A DNA stretch of 41,568 nucleotides from Gammaproteobacteria bacterium HGW-Gammaproteobacteria-4 (GTDB taxonomy: Bacteria; Pseudomonadota; Gammaproteobacteria; Xanthomonadales; Xanthomonadaceae), in assembly GCA_002839995.1 (NCBI GenBank), contig PGZC01000043.1, forward strand, positions 1 to 41,568, read 5' to 3'. The position numbers and the translations under genes were made by a program. Below the pieces are notes generated by a model. That model was not told where the DNA came from. It did no database searches and saw only the letters and a list, made by a program, of their open reading frames with translations. Shown here in pieces: positions 10,998 to 18,991 of the stretch; within the stretch, counting starts at the first letter, position 1, and the number at the start of each line of letters is the position of its first letter.

Positions 10998-11079
10998 GTA
11001 GGTCGGCTCAAGCGTAGCGGAGCCGACATGGCACTACCGGGAAAACGTTGTCGGCTCCGCTGCGCTTGAGCCGACCTAC
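10998..11079. repeat. Inverted pair of GTAG-headed REP units
   Basis: A 31-nt arm starting GTAGGTCGGCTCAAGCG (10998-11028) is matched by its inverted copy at 11049-11079 with a single mismatch, separated by 20 nt. Transcribed, this would form a long hairpin. It occupies most of the gap 10946-11134 between the M48 gene and folP. The same GTAGGTCGG family recurs at 24301-24630. Confidence 0.85.
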
Positions 11080-11134
11080 GACGCCAACGCGATGTCATTC
11101 GACGCTGCCCCCTGTTCACTACTGACGAGCCACG

Positions 11135-12040
11135 ATGTTCAATGATCCTTCCATTCGCACCCTGAACTGTGGCGGCTGCGTGCTGAGCCTGGATCGCCCG
11201 CGGGTGATGGGTATCGTCAACGTCACCCCGGACTCGTTTTCGGACGGCGGTTGCCACGCCGACACCGAGTCGGCGGTAGTGCACGCACTGGGTTTGATCG
11301 ATCAAGGCGCGGACTTGCTGGATATCGGCGGCGAATCGACCCGTCCCGGTGCCGACGCGGTACCGCTGGATGTGGAGCTGGCGCGCGTGGTGCCAGTGAT
11401 CGAGCGACTGGCCGCGCAATGCCGCGTGCCGATATCGGTGGATACGCGTCGGTCCGAGGTGATGCGCGCAGCAGTGGCGGCGGGTGCCGGCATGATCAAC
11501 GACGTCGGCGCGTTGACCGGCGACGGTGCGCTCGCTGCGGCAGCCGAACTGGACGTGCCGGTGGTGTTGATGCACATGCGCGGCGAGCCGCGCAGCATGC
11601 AGGACGCACCGCACTACGCCGATGTCGTCGCCGAGGTGCACGGCTTTCTGGCACAGCGCATTTTTGCCTGTGAGATGGCGGGCATCGACAAGAAGCGGAT
11701 TGTCGTCGATCCGGGTTTCGGCTTCGGCAAGACACGCGAACACAATCTGGCTTTGCTGGCCAACCTGCAACGTTTTGCCGATCTGGGCGTGCCGGTATTG
11801 GCCGGCCTGTCGCGCAAGCGGCTGATCGGCGAGATCATTGGGCGGGCGCTGGCGGAACGGGTGCATGGCTCGGTCGCTGCGGCGTTGCTGGCGGTCGAGC
11901 GCGGCGCCGGTATCGTGCGTGTTCATGATGTGGCCGCTACCGTGGACGCGCTGGCCGTGTCCTGGGCGCTGCGGGGTTACGCATTGCCTGACCGCGCTGC
12001 GACAAGGGCGCCTGCAATCCGCTGGCCTGACGATGATTGA
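11135..12040 (+). CDS. folP: Dihydropteroate synthase
   Basis: Joins p-aminobenzoate to hydroxymethyl-dihydropterin diphosphate to make dihydropteroate in folate synthesis; cytoplasmic, and the known target of sulfonamides. Seen in 301 residues: RVMGIVNVTPDSFSDGG near 25 (pterin/pABA loop), LLDIGGESTRPGA near 62, MINDVGAL near 121, VVLMHMRGEP near 145, DPGFGFGKTREHNLALL near 195, and GLSRKRLIG near 225 with the conserved SRK. In many gammaproteobacteria folP lies beside ftsH and glmM; here it stands alone between a REP pair and tldD. The start MFNDPSIRTLNCGG is the first ATG after the repeat and has a weak GAG upstream. Confidence 0.95.
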   Translation: MFNDPSIRTLNCGGCVLSLDRPRVMGIVNVTPDSFSDGGCHADTESAVVHALGLIDQGADLLDIGGESTRPGADAVPLDVELARVVPVIERLAAQCRVPISVDTRRSEVMRAAVAAGAGMINDVGALTGDGALAAAAELDVPVVLMHMRGEPRSMQDAPHYADVVAEVHGFLAQRIFACEMAGIDKKRIVVDPGFGFGKTREHNLALLANLQRFADLGVPVLAGLSRKRLIGEIIGRALAERVHGSVAAALLAVERGAGIVRVHDVAATVDALAVSWALRGYALPDRAATRAPAIRWPDDD

Positions 12041-12058
12041 TCCCGCAATGCCGTAACC

Positions 12059-12088
12059 TTGGCGTATGCGGCACGGCTGGCCGATAAT
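12059..12088 (+). promoter_or_regulatory. Candidate sigma70 promoter for tldD
   Basis: TTGGCG (12059-12064), 18-nt spacer, GATAAT (12083-12088), 119 nt upstream of the tldD start. Nothing else is recognised in the gap 12041-12207. Called by eye. Confidence 0.35.
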
Positions 12089-12207
12089 CCACGTTCGTCT
12101 TCACGATTTTCGCATCGACGTTTGCTGCGCGAACGCGGCAACGGACAAGACGTTTGCCGTCTTCCACGCTTTTCCCGACTACATGCAGCACTGCGGAGTT
12201 TCTGTCG

Positions 12208-13650
12208 ATGACCAATTGCATCACCCACGCCGAGACGATCCTGCTGGCCCCGGCCGGGTTGGCGGCGTCGGACCTGGAGCGCGTGTTCACCGTGCTGCTG
12301 GGGCCGGGCGTGGATTTTGGCGACCTGTATTTCCAGCATGCCCGCCGCGAAAGCTGGGCGATGGAGGATGGCATCGTCAAGGAGGGTAGCCATGCCATCG
12401 AGCAGGGCGTGGGGGTGCGTGCGGTCAGTGGCGAAAAGACCGGTTTCGCGTATTCCGACGACATCACCGCGGAAGCGCTCGCCACGGCGGCCCGTTCGGC
12501 GCGCGCGATCGCCCGCGACGGCCTCAGCGCCAATCCCAAACCGCTGCTGCGCGGCCACACGCGCGGACTGTATTCGGCCGCCGATCCGATCGAGGTGATG
12601 GCCGTGGCGCAGCGACTGGCATCCCTGCGCGACACCGACAAGTTGCTGCGCGCGCTCGACCCGCGCGTCAAGCAGGTGATGGTCAGCCTGACCGGCAGCA
12701 TCGAGACCATGTTGGTAGCGCGCAGCGATGGTCTGCTGGCGGCGGATGTCCGGCCGCTGGTGCGTTTCAACGTGCAGGTGATCGTCGAGCAAAACGGTCG
12801 TCGTGAAACCGGCTACGCCGGCGGCGGCGGCCGTTACGACTACCTGCAGCTTCTGGCTGAGGGCAAGCCCGAGCACTGGGCGCGCGAAGCCCTGCGCCAG
12901 GCGCTGGTGAATCTGGAGGCTGGCCCGGCGCCGGCCGGCACCATGCCGGTGGTGTTGGGGCCGGGGTGGCCGGGCGTGCTGCTGCACGAGGCGGTGGGCC
13001 ATGGCCTGGAAGGCGACTTCAACCGCAAGGGCACGTCCACCTACGCCGGCCGCATCGGCGAGCGGGTGGCGGCGCCCGGCGTCACCATCGTCGACGACGG
13101 TACGCTGGCGCAGCGCCGGGGCTCGTTGAATATCGACGACGAGGGCAACCCGAGCCGCTGCAATGTACTGATCGAGGATGGGGTGCTGCGCGGTTACATG
13201 CACGACATGCTCAGCGCCCGTCTCGCCGGCGTCGGCCCGACCGGCAACGGCCGCCGCGAGAGTTTCGCCCACCTGCCGATGCCGCGCATGACCAACACCT
13301 ACATGTTGCCCGGCGCGCACGATCCGCAGGAAATCATCGCCTCGGTGAAGCGCGGTCTGTACGCGGTCAATTTTGGCGGTGGCCAGGTCGATATCACCAG
13401 CGGCAAATTCGTGTTTTCCACATCGGAAGCGTATTTGATCGAGGACGGCAAGGTGACCCGCCCGATCAAGGGCGCCACGCTGATCGGCAACGGCCCGGAA
13501 ACCATGGGTCGGGTCAGCATGATCGGCTCGGACCTGAAACTCGATGAAGGCGTTGGCGTGTGCGGCAAGGAGGGACAGAGCGTTCCCGTCGGTGTGGGGC
13601 AGCCGACCTTGCTGGTCGATGCCCTGACGGTGGGTGGAACCCAGTCGTGA
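12208..13650 (+). CDS. tldD: Metalloprotease TldD
   Basis: 480-residue catalytic partner of the TldD/TldE (PmbA) protease, a cytoplasmic enzyme known for maturing microcin B17 and degrading the CcdA antitoxin. The zinc motif HEAVGH is at residues 260-265 within [17 protein letters not shown]. The N-terminal opening ([19 protein letters not shown]) and the C-terminal [20 protein letters not shown] are typical. The start [10 protein letters not shown] is chosen over one 18 codons upstream because the length then matches E. coli TldD (481); CGGAG is 12 nt upstream. Its partner gene pmbA lies 0.6 kb downstream, past the oppositely oriented darP. Confidence 0.95.
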   Translation: MTNCITHAETILLAPAGLAASDLERVFTVLLGPGVDFGDLYFQHARRESWAMEDGIVKEGSHAIEQGVGVRAVSGEKTGFAYSDDITAEALATAARSARAIARDGLSANPKPLLRGHTRGLYSAADPIEVMAVAQRLASLRDTDKLLRALDPRVKQVMVSLTGSIETMLVARSDGLLAADVRPLVRFNVQVIVEQNGRRETGYAGGGGRYDYLQLLAEGKPEHWAREALRQALVNLEAGPAPAGTMPVVLGPGWPGVLLHEAVGHGLEGDFNRKGTSTYAGRIGERVAAPGVTIVDDGTLAQRRGSLNIDDEGNPSRCNVLIEDGVLRGYMHDMLSARLAGVGPTGNGRRESFAHLPMPRMTNTYMLPGAHDPQEIIASVKRGLYAVNFGGGQVDITSGKFVFSTSEAYLIEDGKVTRPIKGATLIGNGPETMGRVSMIGSDLKLDEGVGVCGKEGQSVPVGVGQPTLLVDALTVGGTQS

Positions 13651-13673
13651 ACGCCGCCGTCAACCACCGCCGC

Positions 13674-14198
13674 TCAACCACCGCCAAGCGTGTTGCGCAA
13701 GGCGCGCAGCAGTTCGCGCTGCGCCCGTGGCGGTTTGGCTTTGGCGCGTTCGTCGCGGGCGTTGCGCACGAGTTGACGCAGTTGCTGGCGGTCGCTGTGC
13801 GCATATTCCCGCAACCACTCGGCCAGTGCTTCATCGCCTTCGGCCAGCAGGCGCTCGCGCCAGTTTTCCGCCAGATGCAAAATCGCGGTTTCCTGCCGGC
13901 TGGCGCCCTTGCTGTGCTCGATCTGTGCGCGGATCGCTGCAAGCGTATCCTCGTCCTCGCGGCGCATGGTTTTGGCCAGAAACTGGACCTGTCGCTTGTG
14001 CGCGATATGGGTGCGGATCGCCTGCGCCTGCGCGATTTGCTCGCGCACCGGTTGCGGGATCGGCAGCGCCTCCAGTTCGGCCGGTTTCAGCGCCACCAGT
14101 CGCTCGGCCAGTTCGAATATGGCCAGGGCCTCGCGCCGCTGCTGGCTGCGGCTGGGCCCTTCGAACTCCGGGTTGTCGCTGTCAGTGACTTCAGTCAT
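13674..14198 (-). CDS. darP: Ribosome assembly protein DarP (YjgA, DUF615)
   Basis: 174-residue highly charged, helical protein of the YjgA/DUF615 family, which acts in late assembly of the 50S ribosomal subunit. Seen: [20 protein letters not shown] near residue 17, [20 protein letters not shown], then [16 protein letters not shown], all hallmarks of the family. The ATG of MTEVTDSDN has GAGG upstream; an ATG 18 codons earlier would overlap the divergent pmbA start region. It is convergent with tldD and divergent from pmbA; the yjgA-pmbA divergent pair is also found in E. coli. Confidence 0.93.
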   Translation of the reverse strand: MTEVTDSDNPEFEGPSRSQQRREALAIFELAERLVALKPAELEALPIPQPVREQIAQAQAIRTHIAHKRQVQFLAKTMRREDEDTLAAIRAQIEHSKGASRQETAILHLAENWRERLLAEGDEALAEWLREYAHSDRQQLRQLVRNARDERAKAKPPRAQRELLRALRNTLGGG

Positions 14199-14233
14199 GG
14201 CGTTACCTCGTTGCGGTGCCCAAGGATACGCAG

Positions 14234-15595
14234 ATGAGCGAGCATTCCGCAAAAAACATCCACCCGCCGCAGGCGCGTCTCGACGAGCTGGCGGACATTG
14301 CGGCAGCGGTGCTCAAGCGCTGTCGTGGCCAGGGTGCCAGTTCGGCCGAGGTCAATGTCAGCGAAAGTCACGGGCTTTCGGTCGGCGTGCGCATGGGTGA
14401 GGTCGAGACGGTCGAGGATACCCGCGACCGTGGCCTCTCGCTCACGGTCTACTTCGGCCAGCGCAAGGGCAATGCCAGTACCGCCGATCTGGCGCCGGGC
14501 AGTATCGAGCAGACGGTCAGCCAGGCCTGCGCGATTGCGCGGCACACCGAAGACGATCCTGCGGCTGGCCTCGCGGACATCGAGTGTATGGCGCGCGAGT
14601 TTCCGGATTTGGACTTGTGGCACCCGTGGGCGATCGATGCCGAGCAGGCAATAGCGCTGGGCATCGCCTGTGAAGCCGCCGGTCGCGATGCCGACGAGCG
14701 GATCAGCAACTCGGAAGGGGCGTCGGTCAACACCAACCGGAGCCTCGGCGTTTATGCCAATTCGCACGGCTTCATCGGCCGCGAGTGCGGCACCAGTCAT
14801 AGCATCAGTCTGTCGCTGATCGCCGGGAATGGCGAGAACATGCAGCGCGACGATTGGTACAGCGCAGCGGTTGCCGCAGAGGACCTGGAGCCGGTCGATC
14901 GGATCGGGCGTCGCGCGGCGGAAAAAACGGTGGCGCGTCTGGCACCGCGCCACGTCAAGACCGGCGATTACCCGGTGCTGTTTGCGCCGCAAGCGGCACG
15001 CAGCCTGATCGGCCATCTGCTGGCTGCGGTCTCCGGCGGTTCCCTGTACCGGCAGGCCAGCTTTCTGCTCGATGCCGCCGGCCAGCGCATCTTCCCAGCC
15101 TGGCTGAATATCCGCGAGCGGCCGCATCTGCACCGTGGCTTTCGTTCGGCGGCGTTCGATGCCGAGGGTGTTGCCACGAGCGACAACGATCTGATCCGTG
15201 ACGGCGTGCTGGCGCGCTACGTGCTGGGCAGTTATTCGGCGCGCAAGCTCGGCCTGAGCTCAACCGCCAACGCCGGTGGCATCCACAACCTGTTGGTCGA
15301 GCCGGGCTTGTTCGATCAGGCCGCATTGCTGCGGCAGATGGGGCGTGGCCTGTACATCACCGAGCTGATGGGGCAGGGCGTGAACATCGTCAGTGGCGAT
15401 TATTCGCGCGGCGCCGCCGGGTTCCGCATCGAAAACGGGGTGATCGCCTACCCGGTGGACGAAATCACGTTGGCCGGCAATCTGCGCGACATGTTTGCTG
15501 CGATCGAGGCGGTAGGCAGCGATGTCGATCAGCGCTCGCACATCCTCACCGGCTCGATGTTGCTCGGCAAACTCACGGTGGCCGGTTCGGGTTGA
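14234..15595 (+). CDS. pmbA: Metalloprotease-associated protein PmbA (TldE)
   Basis: 453-residue non-zinc partner of TldD; together they form the TldD/E protease. No HExxxH motif is present, as expected. Family segments seen: [29 protein letters not shown] (start region), [21 protein letters not shown] near 245, [21 protein letters not shown] near 330, [26 protein letters not shown], and [23 protein letters not shown] at the end. Start MSEHSAKN has AAGGAT 8 nt upstream. Length equals that of E. coli PmbA (450). Confidence 0.95.
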   Translation: MSEHSAKNIHPPQARLDELADIAAAVLKRCRGQGASSAEVNVSESHGLSVGVRMGEVETVEDTRDRGLSLTVYFGQRKGNASTADLAPGSIEQTVSQACAIARHTEDDPAAGLADIECMAREFPDLDLWHPWAIDAEQAIALGIACEAAGRDADERISNSEGASVNTNRSLGVYANSHGFIGRECGTSHSISLSLIAGNGENMQRDDWYSAAVAAEDLEPVDRIGRRAAEKTVARLAPRHVKTGDYPVLFAPQAARSLIGHLLAAVSGGSLYRQASFLLDAAGQRIFPAWLNIRERPHLHRGFRSAAFDAEGVATSDNDLIRDGVLARYVLGSYSARKLGLSSTANAGGIHNLLVEPGLFDQAALLRQMGRGLYITELMGQGVNIVSGDYSRGAAGFRIENGVIAYPVDEITLAGNLRDMFAAIEAVGSDVDQRSHILTGSMLLGKLTVAGSG

Positions 15596-15653
15596 CATGC
15601 GCGGCGCATAGCGCGACTGTAGCAGCTTCATCCACGGTTTCGGGGGAAGCGCC

Positions 15654-16061
15654 ATGACCGATTTCGACAAGCTCACCGAGGCACCGGCGGCAAGTGGCGA
15701 CACGCCAAGCGCCGAACAGCGCACCTGGGGCATGCTTTGCCATCTGGCGTCGTTGTCGGCATTTTTCAGCGGTATCGGTTTTGTGCTCGGGCCGTTGATC
15801 GTGTGGTTGATCAAGCGCGACGAAATGCCGTTCGTCAACGATCAGGGCAAGGAGGCGCTGAACTTCAACATCACCCTGTTCATCGTCGGCGCCGTGCTGT
15901 GGGCGTTCACGTTGATAACGCTTGGGCTCGGTGCCCTGATCGCGGTGCCATTGATGGTTGTGATCGGCCTGGTATGGTTGATCGTCACCATTGTTGCCGC
16001 AATCAAGGCCAACGATGGCGAGTACTATCGCTATCCGTTCGCGCTGCGGTTGATCAAGTAG
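15654..16061 (+). CDS. DUF4870 small membrane protein
   Basis: 135-residue inner-membrane protein of the DUF4870 (Tic20-like) family; role not known. A soluble start (MTDFDKLTEAPAASG) leads to RTWGMLCHLASLSAFF, the family opening. Three hydrophobic segments follow (about 35-55, 75-95, 95-118), with FVNDQGKEALNFNIT between the first two, the best-conserved DUF4870 stretch, and YYRYPFALRLIK at the end. GGGGGAAG lies just upstream of the ATG. It follows pmbA by 58 nt and could share its transcript. Confidence 0.85.
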   Translation: MTDFDKLTEAPAASGDTPSAEQRTWGMLCHLASLSAFFSGIGFVLGPLIVWLIKRDEMPFVNDQGKEALNFNITLFIVGAVLWAFTLITLGLGALIAVPLMVVIGLVWLIVTIVAAIKANDGEYYRYPFALRLIK

Positions 16062-16114
16062 GGCTGTGCGCTGCGCGCTGCGCGTATTGCGGAACCGCAA
16101 TCCCTCTTCGACGT

Positions 16115-16392
16115 CATTGCGAGCGTTCAAGCCTTTAGCCGCGAGGCCGAAGGCCGTGGCGGGAAGCAATCCAGTGCCTTGATTCTCTTAACACGCTGAA
16201 TTGCCCTAAGGATGCTCTGAACAAGCTGTCATTGCGAGGAGCGAAGCGACGCGGCAATCCAGAAATGTTCGGAAAACAAAAAACTGGATTGCTTCGCTAC
16301 GCTCGCAAATGCCGCGTCGCTTCGCCGCACAGGGACGTGCAAGTGCCGCAGGCGCATGGATGCGCAAGAGCGGCCGCTCCTCGCAATGACAG
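16115..16392. repeat. CATTGCGAG-family repeat, copy 1 (compound)
   Basis: The gap 16062-16423 has no gene. It holds a unit from CATTGCGAGCGTTCAAGCC to GGCGGGAAGCAATCCAG (16115-16174), then a second unit CATTGCGAGGAGCGAAGCG (16230-16262). Inverted matches follow: CTGGATTGCTTCGCTACG (16284 on), GCCGCGTCGCTTCGCC, and a closing CTCCTCGCAATGACAG (to 16392). The nested inverted parts would fold into a branched hairpin between the convergent DUF4870 and ispA genes. Sister copies are at 27382-27498 and 39396-39603. Confidence 0.8.
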
Positions 16393-16423
16393 CCGCAGAG
16401 TGTCCTTGCGCGGTTCGCTCGGG

Positions 16424-17302
16424 TCAGTGCCCGCGCTGCACTGCGAAGCGGGCCAGTTGGCGCAGCGGCTCCGCGCGTTCATCCATGGCGCCCAGCGCGG
16501 CTTGCATTTGTGCGGCCAGCGCATCGAGTTGGCGGCGCGAGGCGTCGATGCCGAGTACCGACGGGAACGTGGATTTGTTCTGTGCGGCGTCCTTGCCGGC
16601 GGTCTTGCCCAGTTGCGCCGAATCGCCTTCGACATCGAGCAGATCGTCGCGGATCTGGAACGCGAGGCCGAGCGCGCTGGCGTAAACATCGAACTGGGCG
16701 AGGGTATCCGGGTCGGCGCCGCCGATCAGCGTGCCCATGCGCACGCTGGCTTGAATCAAGGCGCCGGTTTTGGCGCGGTGCATGCGTTGCAGAGCATCGA
16801 TCGACTGCTGCCGGCCCGTCGCTTCCAGATCCAGTGCCTGGCCGCCACACATGCCGGTCGAGCCCGCAGCCGCCGCCAGCGTACGCAGCAGTTCCACGCG
16901 AATCTTCGGGTGGGCTGGTGCCTGCGCCAGGCACTCGAAGGCCAGCGCCTGCAACGCGTCGCCAACGAGGATCGCGGTTGCTTCGTCGAAGGCAATGTGT
17001 ACGGTCGGCCGGCCCCGGCGCAGGTCGTCGTCGTCCATTGCCGGCAGATCGTCGTGCACCAGCGAGTAGGCGTGAATCAGTTCGGCCGCCACCGCGGCGG
17101 CATCGAGTGCGTCTGGATCGGCGTGGTTTACGGCACCCGCGGCATAGACCAGCATCGGGCGCAGGCGTTTGCCGCCGGACAGAACCGCATGGCGCATTGC
17201 CGCATGCAGTCGCGCAGGCGCTCGTTCGGCTGCGGGCAAGGTGCCATCGAGGGCGCGCTCGATACGCGCCAGCCAGACCGCAAAGGAAGGATGATTCAGC
17301 AT
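16424..17302 (-). CDS. ispA: Farnesyl diphosphate synthase (IspA)
   Basis: Cytoplasmic short-chain prenyl transferase that makes C15 farnesyl diphosphate from IPP and DMAPP/GPP, feeding quinone side chains and undecaprenyl phosphate. Seen in 292 residues: GGKRLRPML (substrate lysine/arginine), first aspartate motif DDLPAMDDDDLRRG with a tyrosine five residues before it (typical of C15-product enzymes), KTGALI, and second motif FQIRDDLLD. The ATG of MLNHPSFAVW is used; a GTG four codons upstream (17314) is equally possible because neither has a clear ribosome site. It follows xseB, as in E. coli, but dxs is not next. Confidence 0.94.
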   Translation of the reverse strand: MLNHPSFAVWLARIERALDGTLPAAERAPARLHAAMRHAVLSGGKRLRPMLVYAAGAVNHADPDALDAAAVAAELIHAYSLVHDDLPAMDDDDLRRGRPTVHIAFDEATAILVGDALQALAFECLAQAPAHPKIRVELLRTLAAAAGSTGMCGGQALDLEATGRQQSIDALQRMHRAKTGALIQASVRMGTLIGGADPDTLAQFDVYASALGLAFQIRDDLLDVEGDSAQLGKTAGKDAAQNKSTFPSVLGIDASRRQLDALAAQMQAALGAMDERAEPLRQLARFAVQRGH

Positions 17303-17347
17303 GGGCGACTGCACGACACGACTCGGTGCGTGCTACAGCCCGAGAGC

Positions 17348-17608
17348 TCAGCTTGCATCCGGCTTGAAGTCGTCGGCGCTGTCCGGATCCATCGGATCGG
17401 ACAGCAACTTGACCCGCAGATCGGCTTCATCGAGCGCTCCCCGGCATTGCCGATACAGCGCGATGCCGCGCTCATACGCGGTGAGCGAGTCTTCCAGCGC
17501 CAGATCGCCCGACTCCATGCGCTGTACCAGCGTTTCGAGCTCGTCCAGCGCCTGTTCGAAGTTCGCTACCGGGCTGTCGAGCGCTTCGGTTTTATCGGGA
17601 GATGCCAT
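17348..17608 (-). CDS. xseB: Exodeoxyribonuclease VII small subunit
   Basis: 86-residue small subunit of exonuclease VII, which degrades single-stranded DNA with XseA. The family core [36 protein letters not shown] is plain at residues 16-51, forming two helices; the acidic tail follows. The start [10 protein letters not shown] gives the usual length; an ATG 12 codons earlier is in frame but lengthens the protein beyond the family norm. First gene of the xseB-ispA pair, 45 nt apart. Confidence 0.94.
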   Translation of the reverse strand: MASPDKTEALDSPVANFEQALDELETLVQRMESGDLALEDSLTAYERGIALYRQCRGALDEADLRVKLLSDPMDPDSADDFKPDAS

Positions 17609-17779
17609 GGTCAAAGTGTGCCGGTATTGCCGGGTCGTGGTCAATCCCGCGCTGCCATCGCTGCAAACGTGACACGATGCTGTCCCATCGTCCGGAATTC
17701 ACGCTAAGCTTCGCGTAACCGCGTCGTGTGGCGACGCGTCTCCGGGCGTTTGCGCTCGGGTGTCCGACAGGAGATCGCA

Positions 17780-18136
17780 ATGTCAGTTGGCCCAGGTGCA
17801 AAACAGGGTATTTTGTCGCTCGCCATCAAGGACAAGGATGCGCTGTACAGCGCCTACATGCCGTTTGTGAAGGGCGGTGGTGTGTTCGTGCCGACCCCCA
17901 AACGCTACTTCCTTGGCGATGAGGTGTTCTTGCTGCTGACCCTGCCCGACGACAAGGATCGCCTGCCGGTTGCCGGCAAGGTGATCTGGGTGACGCCGAC
18001 CGGCGCCCAGGGCAATCGCAGTGCGGGTATCGGCGTCCAGATCGCCGACACCAATGAAGGACAGACCGTGCGCAGCAAGATCGAGACCCTGCTGGCGGGC
18101 ATGCTGGATTCAGACAAGCCAACGCACACTATGTGA
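17780..18136 (+). CDS. pilZ: Type IV pilus assembly protein PilZ
   Basis: 118-residue single PilZ domain closely matching P. aeruginosa/Xanthomonas PilZ proper: GILSLAIKDKDALYSAYMPF, VKGGGVFVPTPKRYFLGDEV, LTLPDDKDRLPVAGKVIWVTP and GAQGNRSAGIGVQ. The N-terminal RxxxR motif needed for cyclic di-GMP binding is absent, as in true PilZ, which works through contacts with PilB and FimX-type proteins in type IV pilus assembly. CAGGAG precedes the ATG by 7 nt. In Pseudomonas pilZ sits after holB; neither holB nor tmk is in the window, and no pilus gene is next to it. Confidence 0.93.
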   Translation: MSVGPGAKQGILSLAIKDKDALYSAYMPFVKGGGVFVPTPKRYFLGDEVFLLLTLPDDKDRLPVAGKVIWVTPTGAQGNRSAGIGVQIADTNEGQTVRSKIETLLAGMLDSDKPTHTM

Positions 18137-18160
18137 CCTGCACTCTGCAAAGGTGGCGTG

Positions 18161-18970
18161 ATGCGTTGGATCGTGCTGGCAGCGAGCTGCCTGTTGGTGT
18201 TTCCGTCCATGGCTTGTGCTGCCGAGGGCAAGCCGGAGCTCGGTCGCGGCCGCGATTTTGTTGCGCTCGGTGTCGGCGCCACGCCCGACTACCTCGGTTC
18301 GAACGACTATCGACTGGTGCCGTTCGGGTTTGCCAGCTATCGCGTCGGCGATGTGCGCTATACGTGGCAGGGGTTGTCGCTCAAGGCCGATTTTCTGGAA
18401 TTGCGCAGTGGCGGCAACTGGGTCGGCGGTTTCAGTTCGGCGTATGTGCCGGGCCGTCACGATGTCGATAATCCTTTGGTTGACCGGTTGCCCGATATCG
18501 CCGGCACAGCGGAAGTCGGTGCCTTTGTCGGTCGCCGTTTTCGGCACCTGTTCAATCGCTCCGACTTCGTGTCGGTGTCGCTTGGCGCGATGGCGGACAT
18601 TGGCGGCGTTCACGATGGTCATACCCTCGACCTCGGGTTGGATTACAGCACAGCATTGTCCAGGCGGGTTCGTGCGCTGATCAACCTTGGCACGGTGTAT
18701 GCCAGTAACGGTTTCATGCAAACGCAGTTCGGTGTGGATGAACGCGGCTCCCTGGCGAGCGGGTTGCCGACATTCGCGGCCGATGCCGGCATCCAGCAGG
18801 TGTCGGCTTCGGCCGGGCTCAACATGCAGTTCACGCGTCGCTGGGGCATTTTCGGGCAAGTGGCTTACACCCGGCTCACCGGCGATGCCCGCGACAGCCC
18901 GGTAGTGCGGTTCGGTGGCGATCCCGATCAATGGCGGCTCGGTCTGGCGCTTTCCTACCGCCTGGACTGA
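18161..18970 (+). CDS. MipA/OmpV family outer-membrane protein
   Basis: 269-residue outer-membrane beta-barrel of the MipA/OmpV family (MltA-interacting scaffold in E. coli; porin-like relatives elsewhere). A signal peptide ends at about residue 20 (SMACA|AEG). The family opening is seen in VALGVGATPDYLGSNDYRLVPFG, then GLSLKADFLE and AEVGAFVGRRF. Alternating-hydrophobicity strands run to the C-terminal WRLGLALSYRLD, whose end is less typical than a final phenylalanine. The ATG is chosen over a GTG immediately before it; AAAGGTGG lies upstream. Convergent with the puuB-like gene across a short hairpin. Confidence 0.85.
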   Translation: MRWIVLAASCLLVFPSMACAAEGKPELGRGRDFVALGVGATPDYLGSNDYRLVPFGFASYRVGDVRYTWQGLSLKADFLELRSGGNWVGGFSSAYVPGRHDVDNPLVDRLPDIAGTAEVGAFVGRRFRHLFNRSDFVSVSLGAMADIGGVHDGHTLDLGLDYSTALSRRVRALINLGTVYASNGFMQTQFGVDERGSLASGLPTFAADAGIQQVSASAGLNMQFTRRWGIFGQVAYTRLTGDARDSPVVRFGGDPDQWRLGLALSYRLD

Positions 18971-18971
18971 A

Positions 18972-18991
18972 TGATCGGCGCGAGCCGATCA
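18972..18991. terminator. GNRA-capped hairpin between convergent genes
   Basis: TGATCGGC-GCGA-GCCGATCA: a perfect 8-bp stem with a GCGA tetraloop, directly after the MipA-family stop and overlapping the stop codon of the puuB-like gene. There is no T-tract on either side, so it may act as a Rho-assisted bidirectional terminator or an RNA 3'-end stabiliser. Confidence 0.5.

Noticed and set aside
16232-17707. A 491-codon plus-strand frame over ispA and xseB
   Set aside because: Begins in a repeat and runs opposite to two clear genes; no family likeness.
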